64,000 nt of DNA from Clostridia bacterium (GCA_017545865.1 JAFWXO010000025.1:27273-91272); one strand, 5' to 3'. Positions 16,243 through 26,669 are shown, counted from the first letter of the stretch. Numbers and translations are program-made. Notes: generated by a model from the letters alone, not told the origin.

Positions 16243-18429
16243 TTATGATTTGAATAATCGTAACGAGTTAAGAACAACAAACAAACTGCTCAAACTCATA
16301 AAGGCTGAGGCTATCATAGGATTGAGTAAAATACCAACAAAACTTAAAACACCTGCGGCGAGCGGTATGCCTAAAACGTTATAAATAAACGCCCAAAAGA
16401 GATTTTCTTTGATAATTCTTCTTGCCTTTTTACCCGTTTTAATCGCCTTATCAAGCGAGATTAAGTCGTTTGACATAAGTATTACGTCACTTGAAGAAAC
16501 GGCTATATCAACGCCCGAACCCATTGAAGCTCCAACGTCTGCAACGGAAAGCGCGGGGCTATCGTTAACCCCATCGCCAACGAAAAGCGTTTTGCCGTTT
16601 TGCTTGTAAGATTTAACGATTTCAGCCTTTTCTTCGGGTAAAACTTCGCCGTAAACGAAATCCGCGCCGATTTCTTCTTTAACTCTTGCGCAAACCTTTT
16701 GGTTATCGCCCGATAAAATTATAGTCGTAACGCCCTGCTCTTTCAAATTTTCAACCGCTTGTTTTGAAGAAGGTTTAACCATATCGTAAACTTCAATAAA
16801 GCCTATAACCAAACCGTTTTTGCAAACGTATAAAACAGTTTTGCCGTTGTTTTCAGACTTTTCAGCAAGTTCGATAACGCCTTCTTTCTTGTTATAAAGG
16901 TTAACAAAGGGGAGATTTCCTATAACGTACGAATTGCCGTTAACAACCCCCTTAACGCCCTTTCCAGTAACGGAAAGATAGTCTTGAACGGCAAAAAGGT
17001 CGGCGTTTGCATATTCAACGATTGCGCTTGCTATGGGGTGAGAACTTAAACTTTCAATAGACGCGATTTCCACAATTTCCGTTTCGCTAACGCCGAAAAC
17101 ACCGCCAACTTTTACCTTGCCGATAGTAACCGTGCCCGTTTTATCCATAATGCAAACGTTCGTTAAACCTATTCTTTCTAAAACTTCAGCGTTTTTAACA
17201 AGAACGCCAAACGACGCCATTTTCCCCGTTGCAACGGTAACGGCAAGCGGAGTTGCAAGCCCAAGCGCGCACGGGCAAGAGATAACGAGAACGGATATTG
17301 CCCTTGTGAAAGCAAAGTCGAAAGGTTTTCCGATAATTAGCCAAACGGCAAGCGTGATTATCGCAATCAACGAAACTGTTGGAACAAATATTCCGCTTAT
17401 TTTATCGGCTAAGCGTTGAACGGGGGCTTTGGTTGCTTCGGCGGAAAGAACGTAATCTATAATTTTTGAAAACACCGTGTTTTCGCCAACGGCGGTTACT
17501 TTTGCTAAAATATAACCGCTTTCAAGCACGGTTGCCGTTTTTATCTCACCGCCAACGGTTTTGGTTATCGGCATACTCTCGCCCGTTAACATCGATTCGT
17601 TAACTTCGCCTTCGCCTGAAATAACAACCCCGTCACACGGGGCGGAAGAACCTTGTTTTATAACCATTATATCGCCAACGTTAACGCTTGAAACGGGAAC
17701 GGTAACTTCCTTGCCGTCAACCATGATAACGGCAACGCTCGGCGCTAAGGACTTTAACTTTTCAACCGCAGATTCGGTCTTCTTTTTTGAACGGTCTTCA
17801 AGCGTTTTGCCAACCGTTACGAGCGTGAGTATCATAGCGGAAGACTCAAAGTAAAGGTTTTTTGAAAGGGATAGAACGAGCGCGTCGTTTCCTAAAACCC
17901 TTCCTATAATAATCATAACGAGCGCGTACGCGCCAAAGATAAAACTTGCGCCTGCGCCTAAGGAAACGAGCGTGTCCATATTCGGGGCTTTGTGAATAAC
18001 AGCCATCGTTCCGCTTATAAAAAACTTTCTGTTTAAAACCATAACGGCAAGCGTTAACACAAGTTGAAATGAAACGAACGCTATCGCTCCGCTCGCCCCT
18101 TTAAAGAAGGGAAAGGTTGGGAGTTTAAGCATACCGCCCATTGAAAAATACATTAGTATAACGAGAAGTATTATAGACGGCAAAAGCCTACTTAAAAATA
18201 TGGACTTTTCTTCCGTTTGAGCAGTTTCTTTATACTTAACCGCCTTAAAGCCTGCTTTTTTAACCGCTTTTATTATATCGGCGCTTGAAAACTCCCCATC
18301 AACCACCAAAAGTTTTTGGGTGAGATTGACAACCGCGTTTTCAACGCCGTTAACTTTTTTAACTGCCCTTTCAACCGCGTTTGAACACGCCGAACAAGAC
18401 ATACCTAAAACGGTGAACTTACTTTTCAT
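16243..18429 (-). CDS. copA: Copper-exporting P1B-type ATPase
   Basis: The protein has 728 residues from ATG 18429, which has an AAGGTG ribosome site and overlaps the stop of the RHH gene (ATGA). It has one N-terminal heavy-metal domain (GMSCSAC), eight membrane segments, the TGES actuator loop, the CPC motif in ISCPCALGL, the phosphorylation site DKTGT, the HP motif SHPIA, and [10 protein letters not shown]. The CPC and one metal domain fit Cu+ export, which protects cytoplasmic and membrane enzymes; a silver function is possible. Only one HMA domain is present, at the shorter end of the family. It is probably in the SPFH-RHH-CopA operon and under the same operator. Confidence 0.92.
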   Translation of the reverse strand: MKSKFTVLGMSCSACSNAVERAVKKVNGVENAVVNLTQKLLVVDGEFSSADIIKAVKKAGFKAVKYKETAQTEEKSIFLSRLLPSIILLVILMYFSMGGMLKLPTFPFFKGASGAIAFVSFQLVLTLAVMVLNRKFFISGTMAVIHKAPNMDTLVSLGAGASFIFGAYALVMIIIGRVLGNDALVLSLSKNLYFESSAMILTLVTVGKTLEDRSKKKTESAVEKLKSLAPSVAVIMVDGKEVTVPVSSVNVGDIMVIKQGSSAPCDGVVISGEGEVNESMLTGESMPITKTVGGEIKTATVLESGYILAKVTAVGENTVFSKIIDYVLSAEATKAPVQRLADKISGIFVPTVSLIAIITLAVWLIIGKPFDFAFTRAISVLVISCPCALGLATPLAVTVATGKMASFGVLVKNAEVLERIGLTNVCIMDKTGTVTIGKVKVGGVFGVSETEIVEIASIESLSSHPIASAIVEYANADLFAVQDYLSVTGKGVKGVVNGNSYVIGNLPFVNLYNKKEGVIELAEKSENNGKTVLYVCKNGLVIGFIEVYDMVKPSSKQAVENLKEQGVTTIILSGDNQKVCARVKEEIGADFVYGEVLPEEKAEIVKSYKQNGKTLFVGDGVNDSPALSVADVGASMGSGVDIAVSSSDVILMSNDLISLDKAIKTGKKARRIIKENLFWAFIYNVLGIPLAAGVLSFVGILLNPMIASAFMSLSSLFVVLNSLRLFKS

Positions 18430-18607
18430 CACACACCTTGCCTTCAATAGAAACGTTTACCTTCTTGCGCTTTTTTACACACTCGGTTAACAAGTATTCT
18501 ATTTGACCGTTGATTGAACGAAATTCATCTTGCGCCCAACGCTCAAGGGCAACAAAAAGTTCTTTTGTTACCCTAAGCGGTATTTGTTTTTTATCCTTTA
18601 CGTCCAT
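18419..18607 (-). CDS. Arc-type ribbon-helix-helix protein
   Basis: The protein has 62 residues. A beta strand ([12 protein letters not shown]) is followed by two helices ([29 protein letters not shown]), matching the Arc/MetJ RHH fold, which binds DNA as a dimer through the strand. It begins one base after the SPFH gene and overlaps copA. Its likely operator is two ATGATATCAT-type palindromes that cover the -10 box of the operon promoter, so autoregulation is expected. It is not a clear toxin-antitoxin member, since no toxin is adjacent. Confidence 0.75.
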   Translation of the reverse strand: MDVKDKKQIPLRVTKELFVALERWAQDEFRSINGQIEYLLTECVKKRKKVNVSIEGKVCDEK

Positions 18608-18608
18608 A

Positions 18609-19631
18609 TCAATAAATACTGCCTGAGTTTATTACGGGTTGCGCGTCGTGATTACCACAGAGAACTACTAAAAGGTTGGAAACCATTTGAGCCTTGCGCT
18701 CCTCGTCAAGTTTAACCATTTGATTTTTTTCAAGGCGTTCAAGCGCCATTTCAACCATACCCACAGCGCCGTCGACAATCATTTTTCTAGCGTCGATTAT
18801 AGCGGACGCTTGTTGGCGTTGGAGCATTACCGCTGCAATTTCAGGCGCGTAAGCAAGATAAGTTATTCTCGCTTCAACAATTTCAATACCAGCGTTTTCT
18901 ACTCTCGATTGAATTTCGCCCCTTATTCTTTCAACAACCACTTCGCTTGAACCGCGCAAACTGCCTTCGTCGGCCTTGCCGTCACCCGTAGTGTCAACGC
19001 CTTGGGCGATATCGTAAGGATAAATCTTTACGATTTGGCGGACTGCACTATCGCATTGAAGGGAAAGATATTCTTTATAGTTATCAACGTTAAACACCGC
19101 TTTTGCCGTGTCAACAATCTTCCACATAACAGCAACGCTAATTTCAACGGGATTGCCTAAACAATCGTTGATTTTTTGACGGCTATTATTAAGAGTCATA
19201 ACCTTTAAACTTATCTTGTTTTGCTTAGAAAGAGCAATCTCTTTACCGGTTGAAGATAAACTCGTTAAAGCGGACGCTACGGAAGTAGAAGTCTTAACGT
19301 CACCACTTTGGCTAAGTTTCGTTTGAGAAGCGGGATTAAACGATTGACAGAAAGGGTTTACGAAATAAAATCCTTCGCCCCTAATCGTGCCTTTATATTT
19401 ACCAAACAACGTTAAAACTAACGCTTCTTGCGGTTTTAATACCTTTAAACCGGGAATTACAAAAAAGGAAAGACCAAACACTACGAGCCCCGCAATAAAT
19501 AATATCGGTAAACCACCTTCGTCTATTATCATTGCGCCTTTTACCATACCAACTACCGAAGCAATCATTAGTAAAATCATAAAAACAAGCATTTGTAAGC
19601 CGATTTTCTTACCTATAATTTTTTCTTTCAT
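18609..19631 (-). CDS. SPFH/band-7 membrane protein
   Basis: The protein has 340 residues. Two N-terminal hydrophobic segments (about 10-32, 38-60) are followed by the SPFH/band-7 domain ([20 protein letters not shown] ... [13 protein letters not shown]) and a C-terminal coiled coil rich in Glu, Arg and Gln ([18 protein letters not shown]). Such proteins oligomerise on the membrane and organise other membrane proteins. AAGGAG precedes the start. The RHH gene and copA follow in one transcription unit. Confidence 0.85.
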   Translation of the reverse strand: MKEKIIGKKIGLQMLVFMILLMIASVVGMVKGAMIIDEGGLPILFIAGLVVFGLSFFVIPGLKVLKPQEALVLTLFGKYKGTIRGEGFYFVNPFCQSFNPASQTKLSQSGDVKTSTSVASALTSLSSTGKEIALSKQNKISLKVMTLNNSRQKINDCLGNPVEISVAVMWKIVDTAKAVFNVDNYKEYLSLQCDSAVRQIVKIYPYDIAQGVDTTGDGKADEGSLRGSSEVVVERIRGEIQSRVENAGIEIVEARITYLAYAPEIAAVMLQRQQASAIIDARKMIVDGAVGMVEMALERLEKNQMVKLDEERKAQMVSNLLVVLCGNHDAQPVINSGSIY

Positions 19632-19651
19632 AAAAAATCTCCTTTATATAT

Positions 19652-19690
19652 TGATATCATAATGATATCATAATAATTCATATAAGTCAA
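19652..19690 (-). promoter_or_regulatory. Promoter-operator of the SPFH-RHH-copA operon
   Basis: On the minus strand TTGACT (19690-19685), 17 bases, TATCAT (19667-19662). The -10 box lies inside ATGATATCAT (19662-19671), and a second TGATATCA (19652-19659) is spaced 11 bases away, a helical-turn arrangement fitting dimeric RHH binding. The same promoter-operator arrangement occurs before the RHH gene at 51 kb. Confidence 0.7.
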
Positions 19691-19691
19691 T

Positions 19692-19718
19692 AGAAAAGCC
19701 ACTCAAAGAGTGGCTAAT
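19692..19718 (-). terminator. Terminator downstream of the PH-domain gene
   Basis: AGCCACT CAAAG AGTGGCT is followed on the minus strand by TTTTCT, just before the SPFH promoter. Confidence 0.75.
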
Positions 19719-19719
19719 T

Positions 19720-20175
19720 TTATTCGGTTGCGCCCTGAACGTAAACTATTTTTGGGGCTACTTTTTTAACTTCGTCAACAAACTTTTCGTATTCGGAGTT
19801 TTTAATAACGATATTAAAATAACTCTCGTCGTCAAAAATAAATTGAAGTTTTAAAGTATCGGTGCAAAACTTAATTTCCTTAACTTCGTTAAGTTTAACG
19901 GTGTTTCTAACAACGCCCCATTTTAAAACCACTTTATCTTGCATAATAACGTAATTTGAACTTATAAGCGCAGTTACGACTATTGCGATAAACGCTACCG
20001 ATAAAACGAGAATAAAGCCGAACGACAAATAGTCGTAAAACCCAAGGTCAATGCCTTTTTGAATATAGGAAGAATACCTTATCACGTTTAAAATTATGCA
20101 AGCAATCGCAACGAGCGAGCCAACGCCTGCAACGATATAAAACCATTTTGAAAAATTATATTTAAACTTAACCAT
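19720..20175 (-). CDS. PH-like domain membrane protein
   Basis: The protein has 151 residues with two membrane segments (about 12-34, 48-70) followed by a soluble beta-rich domain with DKVVLKWGVVRNTVKLNEVKE-like strand pattern, as in bacterial PH (DUF304-like) proteins. Its function is unknown. The ATG lies six bases after TATAAT with TTGAAA 16 bases upstream, so the transcript is probably leaderless. The promoter is back-to-back with that of the ABC-F gene. Confidence 0.6.
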   Translation of the reverse strand: MVKFKYNFSKWFYIVAGVGSLVAIACIILNVIRYSSYIQKGIDLGFYDYLSFGFILVLSVAFIAIVVTALISSNYVIMQDKVVLKWGVVRNTVKLNEVKEIKFCTDTLKLQFIFDDESYFNIVIKNSEYEKFVDEVKKVAPKIVYVQGATE

Positions 20176-20181
20176 ATTTTA

Positions 20182-20243
20182 ATTATAACACAATTTATTA
20201 TAATTTCAAATCATTTGACTAAAAAAGCAAAATATTATATCAT
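20182..20243. promoter_or_regulatory. Divergent leaderless promoters (PH gene and ABC-F gene)
   Basis: Reverse: TTGAAA (20209-20204), 16 bases, TATAAT (20187-20182), 6 bases to ATG. Forward: TTGACT (20215-20220), 17 bases, TATCAT (20238-20243), 7 bases to ATG 20251. The two -35 boxes are five bases apart. Confidence 0.7.
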
Positions 20244-20250
20244 GAATTCT

Positions 20251-21798
20251 ATGAGCATACTTGAAATTAGAAATTTAACACACCGCTATGACGATAGGTA
20301 TTTATTCCAAAACGCATCGCTCCAAATCAACAACGGCGAACACCTTGGAATAGTTGGTCTTAACGGCGCTGGTAAAACCACGTTTATAAATATTATAGCC
20401 GGCAAACTTTCTCAAGACGACGGCGAAGTTTTGCGCCAACACAACGCGCGTTGGGGATACCTTGACCAGCACGCCGATATCGATAGAAACCAAACGGTTA
20501 TGGAATATCTCCGCCACGCTTTCGACTATCTTTACGAACTCAACGATAAACTTGAAGAAATTTATCTTAAAATGGGCGAAACGGAAGATGCAGACGAACT
20601 TGACCGCTTGGTTAACAAATCTTCGCGCATGCAAGAAACGCTTGATAACGCCGGATTTTACGACCTTGACAGTAAGATTAAAAAGGTTGCCGGTGGGCTT
20701 GGCGTTCACAACTTTGGCTACGATACGCTAATCGGTAGGCTTTCGGGTGGCGAAAGAGCAAAACTAATGCTTTCCAAACTACTCCTTGAAGAAGTTGACG
20801 TTATGCTTCTTGACGAACCTACGAACTTTTTGGATATCGAGCATATAGAGTGGCTTAAAAAATACCTTAACGGTTATAAAAAGACGTTTATGGTTATTTC
20901 CCACGATACCGCATTTTTAGATAGCGTTTGCAAGTTTATTATAAATATTGAAAACGGCAATATCAAAAAGTATTCGGGCAACTATTCAACGTTTATCGTT
21001 CAACGCGATATGAACGCTAAGCAATACGAAGAAGATTATCTCCGCCAACAAGCCGAGATAAAGAAAATGCAAGATTATATCGACAAGAACAAGGCGCGCG
21101 CCGCAACCGCTGGCATGGCGAATTCTCGAAAGAAAATGCTTGATAGAATTGAAGTTATGCAAAAGCCGATGACCGTGCACGACGCTACCTTTTCCTTCCC
21201 CTATATCCCCGTTAACAGTAAAGACTTTTTGATTGTTAAGGGCTTGGAAGTTGGCTACGATAAAACTTTAATTCCACCGATTGACTTGCACCTTAAAAGC
21301 ACGGATAAACTTTGGATAAGGGGTACTAACGGCGTTGGTAAAACAACTCTTATCAAAACGCTACTTAGAAAAATTCACGCGTTAAACGGCAATTTTTTAT
21401 TCCACCTATCCGCAAAGCCCGCGTATTTAGAGCAAGAACTCAATTTTGAAAACAACACTTTAAACGCGATGATTTACTTTAACGGTAAGTTCCCACGCCT
21501 TAACCAAAAGGAGCAACGCTCGGAACTTGCAAAGGTTGGGCTTAAAGGTGATTTGGCAACCAAGCCTATAAAAGACTTATCGGGTGGCGAGCAAGTGAGA
21601 ATTAAACTTGCCCTTCTTAACAACACCCCGTCAAACGTTTTGATACTTGACGAACCTACCAACCACTTAGACGTTAGAGCCAAAGAGGCGCTTAAAAAAG
21701 CGCTCATCGAATACGAAGGCGCAATAATTCTCGTTAGCCACGAACACGATTTTGCAGGCGAGATTTGCAATATTATATTCGACGCTAAAACTAAATAG
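20251..21798 (+). CDS. ABC-F family ATPase
   Basis: The protein has 515 residues from ATG 20251. Two ABC ATPase domains lie in one chain: Walker A GLNGAGKTTF with LSGGERAKL and DEPTNFLD, and GTNGVGKTTLIK with LSGGEQVRIKLALL and DEPTNHLD. Between them is the family linker with a Lys/Arg-rich coiled helix (KARAATAGMANSRKKMLD) that enters the ribosome E-site region. There are no membrane segments. ABC-F proteins act on stalled or antibiotic-bound ribosomes; this one could be a translation factor or a mild resistance factor, and sequence alone cannot say which. An upstream in-frame TTG is the -35 box. The gene is probably leaderless. Confidence 0.9.
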   Translation: MSILEIRNLTHRYDDRYLFQNASLQINNGEHLGIVGLNGAGKTTFINIIAGKLSQDDGEVLRQHNARWGYLDQHADIDRNQTVMEYLRHAFDYLYELNDKLEEIYLKMGETEDADELDRLVNKSSRMQETLDNAGFYDLDSKIKKVAGGLGVHNFGYDTLIGRLSGGERAKLMLSKLLLEEVDVMLLDEPTNFLDIEHIEWLKKYLNGYKKTFMVISHDTAFLDSVCKFIINIENGNIKKYSGNYSTFIVQRDMNAKQYEEDYLRQQAEIKKMQDYIDKNKARAATAGMANSRKKMLDRIEVMQKPMTVHDATFSFPYIPVNSKDFLIVKGLEVGYDKTLIPPIDLHLKSTDKLWIRGTNGVGKTTLIKTLLRKIHALNGNFLFHLSAKPAYLEQELNFENNTLNAMIYFNGKFPRLNQKEQRSELAKVGLKGDLATKPIKDLSGGEQVRIKLALLNNTPSNVLILDEPTNHLDVRAKEALKKALIEYEGAIILVSHEHDFAGEICNIIFDAKTK

Positions 21799-21803
21799 CA
21801 ATT

Positions 21804-21838
21804 TAAAACCCCACGGAAAACCGTGGGGCTTTTTTTAA
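21804..21838. terminator. Bidirectional terminator
   Basis: CCCCACGG AAAA CCGTGGGG with flanking A and T runs separates convergent genes. Confidence 0.9.
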
Positions 21839-21846
21839 GTTTTTTC

Positions 21847-23361
21847 TTAGAACGTGGTGGGAACGAAGAAGTAAACGAGGAATAATACTGCAACGATGAT
21901 AGTAACAGCGTGTAATTCCCAAGCGGGTTTAACAGCTTCGCCTTTACCTTTGTTGAACGCATACTTAATTAACTTAACGAGATATTCAACAAGGCTGATA
22001 ACAACGTAAGAAACGATACCGAAACCAATACCGTCAGTAATAGAGTATGCTAAGGGCATCATAGCGATAGTTAAGAAAGCAGAAACTGCATTTTTAACAG
22101 AGTCAATCTTAATATTAACGATACCTTTAAGCATCAATACGCCAACGTAAATAAGAGCGGATGCAGCAGCAGGACCAGGAATAGATGCGAACAACGGAAG
22201 CAAGAATATTGATAAAGTGAACATAATTGCGGTTGTGAACGCAGTAAGACCAGTTCTACCACCAGCAGCGATACCAGAACCAGATTCTACGAAAGTAGTA
22301 ACGGTAGAAGTACCGAACATTGCGCCTACGCAGGTAGCAACGGAGTCAGATAACATAATCTTGCTGTAGTTAAGGGGTTTGCCCTTTTCGTCAACAAGAC
22401 CAACGGGAGTACAACAGCCAACAACCGTACCCATAGTATCGAACATATCGATCATACAGAAGGTGATAACCGTCATAATAAGAGGCATAATGCCTACGCC
22501 TTCAGCGAACTTGAAGCCTTCGGTAAAGGTTGCGAAGAACGCGCCACCGTTAGCAGAATCAAAGCTGAAGAATTTTTCAAAATAAGTCCAGAATTCCCAA
22601 GACATACCAGACCACTTAGTAACGTTAAGAGGAATACCAACGAGCGTTGCAATGATGATACCGATAATAACAGAACCTTTTACTTTGAAGAGTTCAAGAA
22701 CTGCGATTGAGATTAAACCAACCAAGCAAACAACAGCGCCTGCAGCAGCGTAACCACCAGCAGCGTAATTGTTAAATTGAACAAGGTCAACAAGCGTGCC
22801 GGGAATCCAAGTGATGAACGCGCCGCCTTCGCCAAGGATGGGGAAACCAGGAGATACGATTAAACCTGCGTTTTGCATACCGATAAACGCAATGAATAAA
22901 CCGATACCAACTGAGATCGCACCGCGAACTGCTTCGGGCATACCGTCGAACACGAGTTCACGAAGGGATACGCCTTTAATCTTGATGATTGAGAGTAAAA
23001 GGAAAAGAACACCAGAGATAAGAACGAGCAACATTACGTTACCGTAAGACATAGCAAAACCGAGCGAACCGCCGAGAATTGCGCCTACGGTATAGTTAAG
23101 ACCCATACCTGATGCTTGCGCTAAGGGTAACTTAGCAAGGAACGCCATAAGTAACGTACCTACGATTGCGCCAAGAGCGGTTGCAAGGAAGATTGAAGAC
23201 CATTCCATAGCAGCGCCGTTTGAGCTAAGGATCGCATCGGGGTTAACTACCAAAATGTAAGCCATTGCAAGGAAAGTAACAATACCTGCAACGATTTCCG
23301 TTCTGATATTCGTTTTCTTCGCTACCGGATCAAATCCGAGAGCTTTAGCAAACTTTTTCAT
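21847..23361 (-). CDS. NCS2-type purine permease (AzgA/PbuG-like)
   Basis: The protein has 504 residues and about 12 to 14 membrane segments. The opening FDPVAKKTNIRTEIVAGIVTF and the FLAMAYILVVNP motif mark the AzgA-like NCS2 group that imports adenine, guanine or hypoxanthine with protons. GMGLNYTVG, GVGIMPLIMTVITFCMIDMF and TFVESGSGIAAGGRTGLTA are also conserved. A strong AGGAGG ribosome site is present. No purine riboswitch is visible upstream in about 120 bases, unlike many relatives. Confidence 0.9.
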   Translation of the reverse strand: MKKFAKALGFDPVAKKTNIRTEIVAGIVTFLAMAYILVVNPDAILSSNGAAMEWSSIFLATALGAIVGTLLMAFLAKLPLAQASGMGLNYTVGAILGGSLGFAMSYGNVMLLVLISGVLFLLLSIIKIKGVSLRELVFDGMPEAVRGAISVGIGLFIAFIGMQNAGLIVSPGFPILGEGGAFITWIPGTLVDLVQFNNYAAGGYAAAGAVVCLVGLISIAVLELFKVKGSVIIGIIIATLVGIPLNVTKWSGMSWEFWTYFEKFFSFDSANGGAFFATFTEGFKFAEGVGIMPLIMTVITFCMIDMFDTMGTVVGCCTPVGLVDEKGKPLNYSKIMLSDSVATCVGAMFGTSTVTTFVESGSGIAAGGRTGLTAFTTAIMFTLSIFLLPLFASIPGPAAASALIYVGVLMLKGIVNIKIDSVKNAVSAFLTIAMMPLAYSITDGIGFGIVSYVVISLVEYLVKLIKYAFNKGKGEAVKPAWELHAVTIIVAVLFLVYFFVPTTF

Positions 23362-23483
23362 TTGAAAAACCTCCTATACGTGCATTAAGCACAAATGATA
23401 CATACATTTTACCACTTTATTCGACAATATTCAAGCATATTTGTGAAAAAATTTTCATATTTTGTTAAACTTTTTTTATAGAA

Positions 23484-23514
23484 TAAAAAACAGCCGAAAT
23501 CTCGGCTGTTTTAA
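23484..23514 (-). terminator. Terminator of the NSS transporter gene
   Basis: The stem ACAGCCGA / TCGGCTGT is followed on the minus strand by six T; it lies just downstream of the transporter stop. Confidence 0.85.
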
Positions 23515-23522
23515 TATTGATT

Positions 23523-24899
23523 TTATATAAAGAACGTTACGATACTTATAACGATGAACGCAAACATTATAACGGGAAGAACGAATCTAACGTAACCTTT
23601 CATCCACTTTTGAAGTTTTAAACCCTTTCCTGTATTTACTTCGTTTTCAAAGTTTTCATAACCCCAACCTTTGCCCTTTTTCAATATACAGAACATTACG
23701 AACGTAAACGAGCCTATCGGAAGAAGAAGGTTGGATACGATAAAGTCTTCAAGGTCTAAAACGGACGAACCGTCGCCAAACGGGGTAAAGCCCGACCAAG
23801 CGTTGAAACCAAGCACGCAAGGGATAGTTAAAACAAACATAACTACCGCTAAGATAATGCAGAGTTTCTTTCTTGACATCTTCGTGATTTCTTGAACGAA
23901 AGCGAGAATATTTTCAAACACGGCAAACACCGTTGAAAGAGCCGCGAACGACAAGAATAAGAAGAATAAACTGCCCCATAGCCTACCGAGTGGCATATTG
24001 TTAAAGATGTTGGGGAGCGTTTCAAAAATGAGCGGTGGGCCTGCGGAAACGTTGCCGTTATTGTAAGTAAAACAAGCGGGGAAAATTATAAGACCTGCAA
24101 CGAACGCCACGAAAGTGTCAAGCACCGCAACGTTAACCGCTTCGCCGAAAAGCGAACGGTCTTTGCCTAAATAACTGCCGAATATCGCCATTGAGCCGAT
24201 ACCTAAACTAAGCGTGAAGAAGGACTGACTCATCGCGCCCGTTATTACGTTGAAAATACCGACTTCTTTTACGTTTTCAACGTTCGGTACGAGATAGAAT
24301 TTTAAACCTTCCTTCGTTCCGTCCATAAAAAAGCCGTTGATAGCGAGAACTACCATAATAACGAGAAGCGCAATCATCATAATTTTAGTTACGCGTTCCA
24401 AACTGTTTTTAACACCGAAAGCGCAAACGGTAAAGCCTAAAACGACGACTATACCCGTAAAGAGTATTTGCATCCACGGGTCTTGAAGCATTAAGCCGAA
24501 CTGCGAAGTTGCAACTTGACTAGTAACGCCCGTAAAGTCACCCTTTACCATTTTAACGAAGTATTGCAAAAGCCAACCTGAAACCACCGTGTAGAACATC
24601 ATTAAAATAACGTTACCAACGAGCGCGGCGTATCCGTGAATTTGCCACTTGCTACCCTTTGGCTCTAATTCTTGATAAAGCCTAGTCATACTCTTTTGGC
24701 TTGCTCTACCAAGCGCAAATTCCATTGTGAGTACGGGAAGCCCCATTACGAGTAAAAACCCAAGGTAAATAAGAACGAATATTGCGCCACCGTTTTGACC
24801 AACCATATAAGGAAATTTCCAAACGTTGCCAACGCCTATCGCGCAACCTGCCGACAAGAGTATGAACCCAAGCCTACTGCCTAACTTTTCTCTTTCCAT
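23523..24899 (-). CDS. Na+-dependent neurotransmitter-symporter family transporter
   Basis: The protein has 458 residues and about 11-12 membrane segments. The opening LGSRLGFILLSAGCAIGVGN with WKFPYMVGQNGGAIF is the NSS (SNF) signature, including the Na+ and substrate-binding first helix. The substrate is probably an amino acid such as tryptophan or tyrosine, which relatives import, but specificity cannot be read from sequence. It is monocistronic between terminators. Confidence 0.9.
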   Translation of the reverse strand: MEREKLGSRLGFILLSAGCAIGVGNVWKFPYMVGQNGGAIFVLIYLGFLLVMGLPVLTMEFALGRASQKSMTRLYQELEPKGSKWQIHGYAALVGNVILMMFYTVVSGWLLQYFVKMVKGDFTGVTSQVATSQFGLMLQDPWMQILFTGIVVVLGFTVCAFGVKNSLERVTKIMMIALLVIMVVLAINGFFMDGTKEGLKFYLVPNVENVKEVGIFNVITGAMSQSFFTLSLGIGSMAIFGSYLGKDRSLFGEAVNVAVLDTFVAFVAGLIIFPACFTYNNGNVSAGPPLIFETLPNIFNNMPLGRLWGSLFFLFLSFAALSTVFAVFENILAFVQEITKMSRKKLCIILAVVMFVLTIPCVLGFNAWSGFTPFGDGSSVLDLEDFIVSNLLLPIGSFTFVMFCILKKGKGWGYENFENEVNTGKGLKLQKWMKGYVRFVLPVIMFAFIVISIVTFFI

Positions 24900-24962
24900 A
24901 ATTTCTCCGTAAAGTAATTTTTTACTTTAATATTCTATCACACGTTTTTCAAAATTGCAATA

Positions 24963-24993
24963 AAAAAACGCAAAGCAACCGCCTTGCGTTTAT
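24963..24993 (-). terminator. Terminator of ppx
   Basis: The stem AAACGCAA / TTGCGTTT has an A-rich left flank giving a T-run on the minus strand. Confidence 0.7.
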
Positions 24994-24995
24994 CT

Positions 24996-26510
24996 TTATA
25001 AAATTTCAAGATTTTTCTTGAACACTCTCTTAAAGTCGGATTGAGAAGAAAGCGCGTCTTTAATCTCTAAACTTGCGTCAGACGTGTATTCCGTTTTCAT
25101 AATAACGGAATCGCCTAAAACGTCACAATCGATATTTACAACGCTACCTGCCATACTTCTATCCAAACTTACTGCAATTCTAAGCATAACGCCGAGTTTT
25201 CTAATAATCTCAACGTCTTCTTCAGAAATGAACTCTTTATATCTTGCTAAGTCCGCCATAGACAAATCGTCATTTTTATAATTAGAAACAACGAGCGCCG
25301 CAAGAACGACTTCCCTTTGAGTAATGCCGTATAAACTTGAATTTAAGATAATGTAACTGGTGTGTTTTTGATAATCGTAATACTTAATTGACGTGCCTGC
25401 GTTATGAAGATAAGCCGCAACCTTTAAAATCTTTAAGCATTGACGGGGGAATTTGTGAAGAACTCTCATTTGCTTGAAAAGTTGAACGGACAAGTTAACA
25501 ACTTGTTCAGCGTGCTTTTCGTTGCAGTGATAGTATTTAACAAGCGTTTGCAAACTGTAAGTCAAAACGTCGGATATCGGTTTTTCAACGGTCATGGGAA
25601 CGGCGTAATTAAACATAATGCCTTCTCTTAAACCGCACGCGGATATAGCCATTGATTCAAAGCCGAGATTTTTAACGAAGGAGTGCGCAACTGCGAACGC
25701 AGACGGCAATAAATCCGCTCTTTGCGGAGAAACGCCTTTAATTCTAACCTTCTTGTCACCGTCAAGCGACTTTATCATATCGTAAACTTGCTCAAACTCT
25801 TCCGTCTTAACATTATAGTTATGTATAAGCGGTAAGGGAGATTTTTTCATCATCTTAACGATTTTGCAAAGGTTTCTAAACGAACCACCGCAACCGATAA
25901 GTTGAGTTTCAGGATCAAGTTCTTTAAGCCACTCTATCTTGGAAATTTGTTCAGTCACGAATTCTTCAATCTTTTCGGCTTGTTCCTTGGGTGACAACCC
26001 GTCACTTGAGAATAAATCAGTAAGCGTAACCGCGCCAAAAGGCAAGGTTTCGTAGTGAAGAAGGTTTCTTCTATTATAATATATAACTTTGGTAGAGCCA
26101 CCGCCGATTTCCAAAATTAAACCCTTTGAAATATCCATGGTGTTGATAACGCCACGATAAACGTAAGTCGCTTCCTCTTCAGCCGATAAAACTTTGAGTT
26201 TTATGCCGGTGTTAGCAACGATTTCGTCAAGAAAACTCCTTTGGTTTTTTGCTCTGCGAACTGCCGCCGTTGCAACCGAAATGATGCGCTCGATCTCATA
26301 AGCGTCACAAAGTTTTCTAAACATTTTAAGCGTTTTGATAGTTTCGGCAATACGTTGGGGCTTTAAGAACCCGTCACGCTCCATATCCTTACCTAAACGA
26401 ACGCTTTCTTTTAGTTGGTCGATAACCATAAAGTGACCGTCACCAAGCATTTCCACGATGACGAGCCTTGCGGTATTCGAGCCTAAGTCAATAATTCCTA
26501 TTCTTTCCAC
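24996..26510 (-). CDS. ppx: Exopolyphosphatase / guanosine pentaphosphatase (Ppx/GppA)
   Basis: The protein has 504 residues from GTG 26510, with AGGAG seven bases upstream. The Ppx/GppA fold is an ASKHA ATPase-like enzyme: IDLGSNTARLVIVEM starts the first phosphate loop, GGGSTK (about 145) the second. A C-terminal HD-like helical domain (AAYLHNAGTSIKYYDYQKH) completes it. It removes terminal phosphates from polyphosphate or pppGpp; the substrate cannot be fixed from sequence. Promoter TTGAAA-N17-TATAAT lies at about 26612-26640, followed by a two-part hairpin in the leader. Confidence 0.9.
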   Translation of the reverse strand: MERIGIIDLGSNTARLVIVEMLGDGHFMVIDQLKESVRLGKDMERDGFLKPQRIAETIKTLKMFRKLCDAYEIERIISVATAAVRRAKNQRSFLDEIVANTGIKLKVLSAEEEATYVYRGVINTMDISKGLILEIGGGSTKVIYYNRRNLLHYETLPFGAVTLTDLFSSDGLSPKEQAEKIEEFVTEQISKIEWLKELDPETQLIGCGGSFRNLCKIVKMMKKSPLPLIHNYNVKTEEFEQVYDMIKSLDGDKKVRIKGVSPQRADLLPSAFAVAHSFVKNLGFESMAISACGLREGIMFNYAVPMTVEKPISDVLTYSLQTLVKYYHCNEKHAEQVVNLSVQLFKQMRVLHKFPRQCLKILKVAAYLHNAGTSIKYYDYQKHTSYIILNSSLYGITQREVVLAALVVSNYKNDDLSMADLARYKEFISEEDVEIIRKLGVMLRIAVSLDRSMAGSVVNIDCDVLGDSVIMKTEYTSDASLEIKDALSSQSDFKRVFKKNLEIL

Positions 26511-26556
26511 TCTTATTCTCCTACTTCAAGTCCTTTATTCTGAGTAAAAAACTTAC

Positions 26557-26640
26557 ATACTGTAAGGTTAAAAATTTATGCCGTGTTAAGGCAACAGTAT
26601 TAGTATTTGTAATTATACACTAAAAAACTCAACTTTTCAA
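26557..26640 (-). promoter_or_regulatory. Promoter and structured leader of ppx
   Basis: TTGAAA (26640-26635), 17 bases, TATAAT (26617-26612). The leader starts near 26605 and holds ATACTGT...ACAGTAT (26600-26557) around TGCC...GGCA. It could be a simple 5'-end stabiliser; I see no known riboswitch. Confidence 0.5.
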
Positions 26641-26669
26641 TACCCCTTTGAAAAAAAATCTTTTATTTT

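Noticed and set aside
18419-18607. RHH gene as the antitoxin of a toxin-antitoxin pair
   Set aside because: The partners are SPFH and CopA; no toxin-like small gene is adjacent.
20251-21798. ABC-F gene as a drug-efflux or resistance transporter
   Set aside because: It lacks membrane domains; it is a ribosome-associated type, and resistance cannot be told from sequence alone.
23362-23483. Purine riboswitch before the NCS2 permease
   Set aside because: The leader is short, AT-rich and shows no three-way junction or conserved loop sequences.
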